From a bacterium (GTDB taxonomy: Bacteria; Chloroflexota; Dehalococcoidia; Tepidiformales; Tepidiformaceae): DNA of 9,986 bases. The notes under the pieces were generated by a model. The model was not told where the DNA came from. It was given only the letters and a program-made list of their open reading frames with translations, and searched no databases. This document shows positions 5,159 to 9,986 of this stretch, piece by piece. Made by a program: the position numbers and the translations under genes. Within the stretch, counting starts at the first letter, position 1. Each line of letters begins with the position of its first letter. The DNA is taken from NCBI GenBank assembly GCA_945861295.1, contig CAMAUF010000049.1, positions 1 through 9,986 of the forward strand, in the 5' to 3' direction.

Positions 5159-5950
5159 TCCGACGATATCCTGCTGTACGACCTCACTGACCACGTTGCC
5201 ACGATCACCCTGAACCGGCCCGAGGCGATGAACGCCCTCACCCGCGAGCTCTACAAGAAGCTCGAAGACGCGGTCCGCACCTCGCACGCCGACCCGGAGG
5301 TCCGCTGCGTCATCATCACCGGCAACGGCCGCGCCTTCTGCTCCGGCGACGACGTCAAGCAGATCATGCTCGGCGAACAGCGCGACGCCAGCCTCCAGCG
5401 CCTTCGGGACGTGCGCCCGCGCCCGACGCCGGCGGCCGAGGCTATCCTGCTTTGCGACAAGCCTGTCATCGCGGCGGTCAACGGCGCCGCTGTCGGCTGG
5501 GGCATGGACCTCTCGCTCTTCGCCGACATCCGCGTCGCCTCGTCGTTCGCGAAGTTCGGCGAACTCTTCATCAAGCGCGGCCTCGTCACGGACCTTGGCG
5601 GTCTCTGGCGTCTGCCGGCCGTCGTTGGCCCTTCCAAAGCAGCGGAACTCTGCTTCACTGGCGACGTCATCTCGGCCGAAGAGGCTCTTCGCATCGGCCT
5701 CGTCTCGTACGTCGTGGAGCCGGACCAACTCCTCCCCAAGGCGCGGGAAATTGCCGCCAAGATCGCCAACAACCCGCCGATCGCGATGCGCTACATGAAG
5801 GAAGGCCTGCGCCAGGGCCGGGGCGCGAGCATGGAGCAGATGGGCGCCTATGTCGGCTCGTCGCTGGCGTACCTCTTCACGACAGAGGACCATCGTGAAG
5901 GCGCGCTGAGCTTCGTGGAGCGGCGCGAGCCGGTATTCAAGGGCCGCTAA
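5156..5950 (+). CDS. Crotonase-superfamily (enoyl-CoA hydratase/isomerase) protein, 264 aa
   Basis: Second crotonase-fold protein of the operon, clearly related to but divergent from its neighbour. Markers are LNRPEAMNALT (19-29), AFCSGDDV (60-67), AVNGAAVGWGMDL (107-119) and FVERREPVFKGR at the C-terminus. The residue matching the first catalytic Glu is D118, and the position of the second is F138 in KFGELFIKRG, so neither classical hydratase glutamate is present. D146 in GLVTDLGGLWRLP is kept, as in PaaG-like isomerases. Loss of both glutamates argues against ordinary enoyl-CoA hydration. An isomerase, a thioesterase-like or hydrolase activity, or a partner role with the upstream paralogue are open options. 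GTG start with GGAGG 6 nt upstream. The two paralogues may handle successive steps or form a mixed hexamer; this is speculative. Confidence 0.92.
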   Translation: MSDDILLYDLTDHVATITLNRPEAMNALTRELYKKLEDAVRTSHADPEVRCVIITGNGRAFCSGDDVKQIMLGEQRDASLQRLRDVRPRPTPAAEAILLCDKPVIAAVNGAAVGWGMDLSLFADIRVASSFAKFGELFIKRGLVTDLGGLWRLPAVVGPSKAAELCFTGDVISAEEALRIGLVSYVVEPDQLLPKAREIAAKIANNPPIAMRYMKEGLRQGRGASMEQMGAYVGSSLAYLFTTEDHREGALSFVERREPVFKGR

Positions 5951-5966
5951 GCGAAGGAACGAGCGC

Positions 5967-5982
5967 AACGGTCCGGATCGTT
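5967..5982. terminator. Weak quasi-palindrome after the catabolic operon
   Basis: AACGGTCCGGATCGTT is self-complementary apart from G-T pairs and lies 17 nt past the stop at 5950. The stem leaves almost no loop and no T tract follows. It is the only candidate terminator I see in the 132-bp convergent gap (5951-6082), and support is weak. Confidence 0.2.
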
Positions 5983-6082
5983 CATTCTGACCGAAGGTGA
6001 TTGGCGCTTACACGAACGACGCGTCCATGGAGCCGCCGAGGGCCAGCAGGTCACCTGGCGGTTCATGGTCGAGGAGTAGCAG

Positions 6083-6556
6083 CTATCGCTTAATCTTGAA
6101 GTTGTCCCAGGTCACCGTTTTCGCTGGCGTCATGACCACCCAGCGCCAATGGCGGCCGCGGGCGGAGGCTTCGTTGCGCTTGCGCTCGGCGGCTTCGCCG
6201 TGGCCGCCGGCGTACTTGGTCCCCATCTGCCAACGGACCGTTTCCATGTCTGGGTCCGCGACCTCGTCGTCAGGCGTCTCCAGGACTCGTGCGGCGCCCT
6301 GGAACATGGCGCCCTGCAACTCAGGGAAGCGCTCGTTGCGGTCTACCAGCACGGTGCAATCGACGTTCCGGCGGAGGTTCACGACCTTCTGGCCGCGGCA
6401 GTAGAAGTAGATCTTCCCGCCTGCCCAGCCGAACCAGAGCGGCGTGACGTTGATCCGCGTGCCGGGGCCGATGGTGGCGACCCGCATGTTCCAGCTCGTC
6501 GTCATGAGTTCGTCGAGCTGCTCGGCGCTGAGGGCAAGCTCCTTCGGGATTGGCAT
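6083..6556 (-). CDS. Pyridoxamine-5'-phosphate-oxidase-like split-barrel (FMN or F420) protein, 157 aa
   Basis: Member of the flavin/deazaflavin-binding split beta-barrel family, small cytosolic dimers that use FMN, F420 or haem in redox reactions. The family pattern is visible: NMRVATIGPGTRINVTPLWFGW (a long first hairpin), KIYFYCRGQKVVNLRRN (about residues 53-69, with basic residues at the usual cofactor-phosphate position), CTVLVD, GAARVLE, and the C-terminal GRHWRWVVMTPAKTVTWDNFK. The length is typical. I start at the ATG at 6556 because GAGAGG lies about 9 nt upstream and the family similarity begins there; a longer in-frame reading would run through the tRNA on the other strand. The gene converges on the catabolic operon and is divergent from the tRNA. 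The cofactor cannot be settled by eye; F420 is plausible in this lineage. Confidence 0.88.
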   Translation of the reverse strand: MPIPKELALSAEQLDELMTTSWNMRVATIGPGTRINVTPLWFGWAGGKIYFYCRGQKVVNLRRNVDCTVLVDRNERFPELQGAMFQGAARVLETPDDEVADPDMETVRWQMGTKYAGGHGEAAERKRNEASARGRHWRWVVMTPAKTVTWDNFKIKR

Positions 6557-6612
6557 GGTGGCAAACCTCTCGATATTGGCGTCCCGGCATGATACGCTGA
6601 CTTTCGCGCTCC

Positions 6613-6686
6613 GCGGGCGTGGTACAATGGCAGCACGCGACCTTCCCAAGGTTGAGACGAGGGTTCGATTCCCTTCGCCCGCTCCA
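6613..6686 (+). tRNA. tRNA-Gly, anticodon CCC
   Basis: A full cloverleaf with encoded CCA. The acceptor stem GCGGGCG (6613-6619) pairs with CGCCCGC (6676-6682), followed by T and CCA (6684-6686). The anticodon stem CGACC/GGTTG (one G-U pair) closes a TTCCCAA loop with CCC at 6645-6647. The T arm is GAGGG-TTCGATT-CCCTT. The D stem GTAC/GCAC has an A-C mismatch at positions 12-23 (A6624, C6634). It reads GGG codons. It lies between the divergent PPOX-like gene and the end of the GGDEF-like gene. I see no strong promoter; TACGCT at 6593-6598 is a possible -10. Confidence 0.95.
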
Positions 6687-6709
6687 AGCCCCCGCGCCAC
6701 TCCAGGCGT

Positions 6710-7519
6710 TTAGGCTGCCGAGTGAGTCCGCGCTTCGCCGCCGCCAGGCACCTGGGCGCGCATCGTCAGCAGGTCGCGCTGGGCCCGCCGCAAGAAGTCC
6801 CGCACCTCGAGTTCGCCCTGGTAGCCGGTGAGCGTCACGACCGGAGTGACGGCGCCGCGCTGGCCCGAAGGCACTAATCCCGTCAGCACCGCATGGACTG
6901 CGGAAGCCTTCTCCGCGCCTGCCCGTTCGTCGTCCACGACGATCGCCCCAAATACGGGCCCTTCCAGATGAGCGACGAAGTCGCCTTCGGAGCAGGTATG
7001 CCGGATAGCCCGCCCGACGGCGGGGAGCGCCTTCGGTTCGCCCGCCGCATCGAGCCCGGCCATCTCCGCGAGCACGAGCGAGAAGCCGTGCCCGCTCCGC
7101 ACCGACCGCGTCATCTGGCGGCGAAGCTCGAACACGAAATGCCTGCTGTTGGGCAAACCCGTCAGGTCATCTTCGTAGACACGGCCGCGGGCGCGCTCCA
7201 CCGTGTGGTGGAACCGGCGGCCCTGCTCCGACTCCTGGTACCAGAACTGGAGATGAACGAGGACGAATGGCGCCGTGGAGATGACGAGGATCATCCAGTT
7301 CGCCGACCCGTTGTTCGCGGTCAGCGTGATCGCTTGCGCGCAGAAGAGACAGAGCCAAAGCGCGAAACTGGCGGGCCGCAGCACTTTCAGCAAAGGCGGT
7401 GGCTGCACAGAGCCGAGCGCGCCCTCCGGCGCCCCCAGGAAGAATGACCCTAAGCCCGATGGCTTGTTCATGCTCGCGCCCCCAGGGCTCGCGTTGGACG
7501 CGCGCCCCGTATCTTTCAT
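6710..7519 (-). CDS. Two-helix membrane protein with degenerate GGDEF domain, up to 269 aa
   Basis: Two adjacent hydrophobic segments (about residues 51-68 and 74-92) form a hairpin in the membrane. After a short linker (QESEQGRRFHHTVERARGR) a GGDEF-like domain starts at DDLTGLPN (117-124), the signature at the entry of diguanylate cyclase domains. The catalytic parts are gone: the DxDxFKxxND region reads LAEMAGLDAAGE, and the GGDEF signature is replaced by EGPVF (186-190). It therefore probably does not make c-di-GMP and may be a binding, dimerisation or scaffold domain. The N-terminus is uncertain: the ATG at 7519 lacks a Shine-Dalgarno, and an in-frame ATG at 7471 (residue 17) has a G-rich stretch upstream. 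It lies 60 bp downstream of gltD on the same strand and may be cotranscribed, unless the hairpin at 7552-7569 terminates. Confidence 0.82.
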   Translation of the reverse strand: MKDTGRASNASPGGASMNKPSGLGSFFLGAPEGALGSVQPPPLLKVLRPASFALWLCLFCAQAITLTANNGSANWMILVISTAPFVLVHLQFWYQESEQGRRFHHTVERARGRVYEDDLTGLPNSRHFVFELRRQMTRSVRSGHGFSLVLAEMAGLDAAGEPKALPAVGRAIRHTCSEGDFVAHLEGPVFGAIVVDDERAGAEKASAVHAVLTGLVPSGQRGAVTPVVTLTGYQGELEVRDFLRRAQRDLLTMRAQVPGGGEARTHSAA

Positions 7520-7551
7520 ACAAGTTCGGGCGCTGACCCCCGGATCAACAG

Positions 7552-7569
7552 GCGGCGATGCGACGCCGC
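7552..7569 (-). terminator. GC hairpin between gltD and the GGDEF-like gene
   Basis: GCGGCG-TCGCAT-CGCCGC (minus strand) is a perfect 6-bp GC stem with a 6-nt loop, 10 nt past the gltD stop. On the minus strand it is followed by CTGTTG, a poor T tract, so it may attenuate rather than stop transcription into the next gene. Confidence 0.4.
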
Positions 7570-7579
7570 TTCTCCTTGG

Positions 7580-9034
7580 CTACCTTCGCTTGGGCAATCC
7601 GCGGATATACGCGTTGATCCCATCGGCGGCGCGGCGCCCATCGGCCAAGGCCGTGACGACGAGGTCGGCGCCGTTGACGTTGTCCCCCCCTGCGAAGACG
7701 CCGGGCCGCGACGTCCGCCCCGATGGGTCGATCTGGACGAGCGCCTTGCGGTCCGCTTTCAGGCCGCTCGTCGTCTTGGGCACGATCGGGTCCGCGCCGT
7801 AGCCAATCGCGATCGCGACGCAATCGGCCGGGACGATGTATTCGCTTCCCTTGATCGCCTTCGGCGCCCGGCGGCCAGAGGCATCTGGCGCGCCAAGCTC
7901 CATCTTCTGGAGTTCCACGGAGACGACTTCGCCCGCTTCGTTCCCGATGATCCGCGTCGGCAGCGTCAGCATCAGAAACTCGACGCCTTCTTCGCGTGCG
8001 TTCTTCCGTTCTTCCCCCCGGCCCAGCATCTCCGCCTCCGTCCGCCGGTAGACACACATGACGCGTTCGGCTCCAAGCCGGATTCCGGTCCGCACGCAGT
8101 CCATTGCGGTGTCGCCTCCGCCGATAACGACCATGTTGGTCAGCTTGGGCAGCGGCTCTTCGAGCCCGGAAGGCAGCGACTCGCCCGTGAGGTTGCCACG
8201 GACGAGGAAGTCCGTGGCCTTGTGGACGCCCTTGAGCCCTTCGCCCTCGATCTCCATGACGTTGCCGACACCGGCCCCCGTGCCGAGGAAGATGGCGTCG
8301 GCGCCCTGAGCAAACATGTCCTCGACGGTGATGTCCCGGCCGACGTAGGTGTTGCAGACGAACGTGACGCCCAGCGCTTCCAAGTGGGTGATGTAGTCAT
8401 CGACGATGGATTTGCGCATCTTGAAGTTCGGGATGCCGTAGACGAGCACCCCGCCCGGCTCGGGCCAAAACTCGTAAATCGTCACGCTATGGCCGATCAG
8501 CGCGCATTGTTCGGCCACGGCCAGCCCGGCCGGGCCCGCCCCGACGACCGCTACGTGGTGGCCAGTCGGCTCCGGCAGATAGCGTGGCATCGGGTAGCCG
8601 CCAAGCGTCTTGCGCTGTGAATCGGTGCAAAACGCCTCGAGCTTGCCGATGGTGACCGCCGGCTCGTTGCGCCCATCTGGCCGGATTGCGAAGCCGACCA
8701 CGCAGGCGCCTTCGCAGAGCTTCTCCTGCGGGCATAGACGGCCGCACATCTCTGGCAGGTTGGAAGTCTCCCGGAACTTGTCGGCCGCCGCTTCGATATC
8801 GCCCACTTCGAGAAAGGCGAACGCGCCTGGGATGTCGTTCCCGACCGGGCATGCCTCCTGACAGGGGGCCGACGGACATTGGATGCAGCGCGACGCCTCG
8901 ATTTTCGCCGCATTCAGGTCGAACCCGAAATACGTCTCGTCGAAGTTCTTGACGCGCGCCGCCGCGTCTTGTTTCGGCACGGGCTGGACGCTCACCGACA
9001 AGCGGCGCTGGACGATATGCGTGGATTCGGGCAT
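7580..9034 (-). CDS. gltD: GltD-type NAD(P)H-dependent FAD/iron-sulfur oxidoreductase (glutamate synthase small subunit family), 484 aa
   Basis: In glutamate synthase this subunit takes electrons from NADPH through FAD and iron-sulfur clusters to the large subunit, which makes glutamate from glutamine and 2-oxoglutarate. The architecture is complete. The N-terminal ferredoxin-like region has two cysteine sets, C50/C53/C58/C62 and C97/C101/C107/C111. The FAD site is GAGPAG (165-170), with PEPGGVLVYGIPNFK (191-205) typical of the family. The pyridine nucleotide site is GGGDTAMDC (305-313), and the second FAD motif is GVFAGGD (445-451). Length is normal. No glutamate synthase large subunit lies next to it, so a related role (NfnB/SudA-like ferredoxin:NADP oxidoreductase, or the PreT/DPD-type partner) is also possible. 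The ATG at 9034 follows a GGTGAG 3 nt upstream, about 50 nt below a strong sigma70-like promoter. Confidence 0.93.
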   Translation of the reverse strand: MPESTHIVQRRLSVSVQPVPKQDAAARVKNFDETYFGFDLNAAKIEASRCIQCPSAPCQEACPVGNDIPGAFAFLEVGDIEAAADKFRETSNLPEMCGRLCPQEKLCEGACVVGFAIRPDGRNEPAVTIGKLEAFCTDSQRKTLGGYPMPRYLPEPTGHHVAVVGAGPAGLAVAEQCALIGHSVTIYEFWPEPGGVLVYGIPNFKMRKSIVDDYITHLEALGVTFVCNTYVGRDITVEDMFAQGADAIFLGTGAGVGNVMEIEGEGLKGVHKATDFLVRGNLTGESLPSGLEEPLPKLTNMVVIGGGDTAMDCVRTGIRLGAERVMCVYRRTEAEMLGRGEERKNAREEGVEFLMLTLPTRIIGNEAGEVVSVELQKMELGAPDASGRRAPKAIKGSEYIVPADCVAIAIGYGADPIVPKTTSGLKADRKALVQIDPSGRTSRPGVFAGGDNVNGADLVVTALADGRRAADGINAYIRGLPKRR

Positions 9035-9045
9035 GAACTCACCGT

Positions 9046-9067
9046 CCAGGGCGTTCGAAGACCCTGG
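9046..9067 (-). promoter_or_regulatory. Hairpin in the gltD leader
   Basis: CCAGGG, a 10-nt loop and CCCTGG form a perfect 6-bp stem between the predicted transcription start and the gltD ribosome-binding site. It ends about 11 nt before the ATG, close enough to affect initiation. No downstream T tract or known riboswitch pattern is visible. Confidence 0.4.
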
Positions 9068-9091
9068 CTCTCGCGAAGGATATATAGAACG

Positions 9092-9119
9092 ATCCTAGGG
9101 CGGCGGCGGCCCCTGTCAA
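9092..9119 (-). promoter_or_regulatory. Sigma70-type promoter of gltD
   Basis: On the minus strand a perfect TTGACA (9119-9114), a 16-nt spacer and TAGGAT (9097-9092) form the best promoter in the window. Transcription would start near 9085, giving a leader of about 50 nt. The spacer is almost all G and C. Confidence 0.75.
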
Positions 9120-9120
9120 T

Positions 9121-9144
9121 GGACGGCGGCGGGGACGGCGGCGG
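9121..9144. repeat. Perfect 12-bp tandem repeat upstream of the gltD promoter
   Basis: GGACGGCGGCGG occurs twice back to back (9121-9132 and 9133-9144). It begins 1 nt upstream of the gltD -35 box, in the divergent gap with the N-acetyltransferase gene. It could be a pair of regulator sites or simple GC-rich slippage. Confidence 0.6.
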
Positions 9145-9184
9145 ATGAGGCTGGCGTGCGTCGCCCCGTTGCGCGCCCGCGGGC

Positions 9185-9190
9185 TACCAT
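9185..9190 (+). promoter_or_regulatory. Candidate leaderless -10 box (TACCAT) for the N-acetyltransferase gene
   Basis: TACCAT fits TANNNT and ends 6 nt before the GTG at 9197 and 3 nt before the GTG at 9194. No Shine-Dalgarno is present. The 6-nt spacing matches the 3022 gene, so the second GTG may be the true leaderless start. Confidence 0.45.
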
Positions 9191-9193
9191 GGC

Positions 9194-9976
9194 GTGGTGG
9201 ACGTGGAAGCCTACTTGCGGCGGATCGACTACAGAGGCAACCGCGAGCCCTCACTCGAGACGCTCCGCGCCCTGCACCTCGCCCACATGCGGGCGGTGCC
9301 TTTCGAGAACATCGACATCTATTTCAAACGGCGGCGGCTCGACCTCGACGAGGCCGCGTTCTTCGACAAGGTGGTTTGTGAGCGCCGCGGGGGCTTCTGT
9401 TACGAGCTCAACGGCCTCTTCGCCTGGCTCCTGCGCCAACTCGGCTTCGACGTCCACTATCTCTCCGGCCGGGTCGTCGATAAGGGGGTGGAAGGGCCTG
9501 AATTCGACCATCTCCTGCTCTTCGTCCCGGTGGAGGGCCGCCGCATGCTCGCCGATGTCGGCTTCGGCGATTCCTCGCGGTCCCCGCTCGACCTCGACGA
9601 GGCAGGGCCCCAAGGCGACCCGCCCGGCGCCTGGAAGATCGAACATGACGCCGACGGCGATTGCACCATGTCCGGGCGCGGCGCCGGCGACAAGTGGTCG
9701 CCTGCGTACCGGTTCACATTACGTTCGCGCCAGTTCGAGGAGTTCGCGGAGATGTGCCTCCACCATCAGGTCTCGCCCGATTCGCACTTCACGCAGGGCC
9801 ACGTCTGCTCCAAGCCAACGGCCGAGGGGCGGATCACCGTCAGCGGCAACCGCCTGATCGTCATGCGCGACGGCAAGCGCACAATCACGCGGGTCTCCGA
9901 CGATGCGGCGTGGCGAGCCTTGCTGCGCGACTCTTTCGGCGTCGAGTTCGGGGAACTTCGCGGTCCGGCGATCTAA
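9194..9976 (+). CDS. Arylamine N-acetyltransferase (NAT), 260 aa
   Basis: Transfers an acyl group, usually acetyl from acetyl-CoA, to arylamines, hydrazines or hydroxylamines through a cysteine intermediate; some homologues work in natural-product or lipid pathways. The papain-like catalytic triad is visible: C69 in RRGGFCYELN, H106 in FDHLLLF and D121 in LADVGFGD. The N-terminal pattern HMRAVPFENIDIYF (31-44) is also typical of the family. The length of about 260-280 aa is normal and the C-terminal third (FTQGHVCSKPTAEGRITVSG) is complete. The GTG at 9194 is directly followed by a second GTG at 9197, and the promoter box favours the latter, which would shorten the protein by one residue. Divergent from gltD, with a 159-bp shared upstream region. 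The substrate is not indicated by the neighbours. Confidence 0.93.
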   Translation: MVDVEAYLRRIDYRGNREPSLETLRALHLAHMRAVPFENIDIYFKRRRLDLDEAAFFDKVVCERRGGFCYELNGLFAWLLRQLGFDVHYLSGRVVDKGVEGPEFDHLLLFVPVEGRRMLADVGFGDSSRSPLDLDEAGPQGDPPGAWKIEHDADGDCTMSGRGAGDKWSPAYRFTLRSRQFEEFAEMCLHHQVSPDSHFTQGHVCSKPTAEGRITVSGNRLIVMRDGKRTITRVSDDAAWRALLRDSFGVEFGELRGPAI

Positions 9977-9986
9977 CCTTCAGCCA

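Noticed and set aside
3818..5968. A very long minus-strand open frame opposite the phosphotriesterase-crotonase operon
   Set aside because: It lies antisense to three genes with clear family motifs and good ribosome-binding sites. Its protein is rich in Arg, Val, Asp and Gly with no recognisable domain, which is expected for the mirror frame of GC-rich genes.
5951..6082. Open frames on both strands in the convergent gap, including about 45 codons after the second crotonase stop and 24 codons after the PPOX-like stop
   Set aside because: They lack a start codon and a ribosome-binding site, and frames of this length are expected by chance in GC-rich DNA. I saw no family similarity to support a readthrough or split gene.
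6557..6700. N-terminal extension of the PPOX-like protein through the tRNA region
   Set aside because: It is the complement of a well-formed tRNA gene, and the protein family begins at the ATG at 6556.
1..9986. Mobile element, phage, CRISPR or defence island
   Set aside because: No transposase, integrase, terminal inverted repeats, direct target duplications or spaced repeats were found. The genes are ordinary metabolic or regulatory families, and I saw no obvious shift in base or codon use.

Overview
The window is a stretch of high-GC bacterial chromosome with short intergenic gaps and ordinary housekeeping or accessory metabolism. I see no transposase, integrase, phage gene, CRISPR array or defence cassette. 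Three features suggest Chloroflexota (Dehalococcoidia-like) or a neighbouring high-GC lineage: a gene resembling the C-terminal half of alpha/beta-hydrolase-LuxR fusions, TANNNT boxes 6-7 nt upstream of start codons that lack a Shine-Dalgarno, and a phosphotriesterase-crotonase cluster. The phylum call is inference; no marker gene here settles it.

Left part (1-3255). A minus-strand LuxR-type regulator (stop at 10) has a short upstream region and an unresolved start. Divergent from it is a 133-aa membrane-anchored protein (744-1145), followed almost at once by a two-domain Nudix hydrolase (1159-2046). A minus-strand alpha/beta hydrolase (2080-2796) converges on the Nudix gene. Upstream of that hydrolase is a possible small coupled ORF (2793-3023, weakly supported). 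Divergent from it is a 77-aa protein with a leaderless-type start (3022-3255).

Middle (3256-5950). A three-gene plus-strand operon encodes a phosphotriesterase-family metallohydrolase (3362-4306) and two crotonase-superfamily proteins (4319-5110 and 5156-5950), each with a strong Shine-Dalgarno. A metal-dependent lactonase or esterase beside two CoA-ester enzymes suggests catabolism of a lactone, ester or ring-derived acyl-CoA. The substrate cannot be read from the sequence. Both crotonases lack the second catalytic Glu of classical enoyl-CoA hydratase but keep the Asp used by PaaG-like isomerases.

Right part (5951-9986). A minus-strand split-barrel (PPOX/F420-type) protein (6083-6556) is divergent from a plus-strand tRNA-Gly(CCC) (6613-6686). 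Next comes a minus-strand pair: a GltD-type oxidoreductase (7580-9034) with a clear sigma70 promoter, and downstream a two-helix membrane protein with a degenerate GGDEF domain (6710-7519). An arylamine N-acetyltransferase (9194-9976) is divergent from gltD.

I do not see a convincing new multi-gene system. The items most worth checking are the catabolic operon, the duplicated Nudix protein, the start region of the LuxR gene, the degenerate GGDEF protein and the leaderless start sites.
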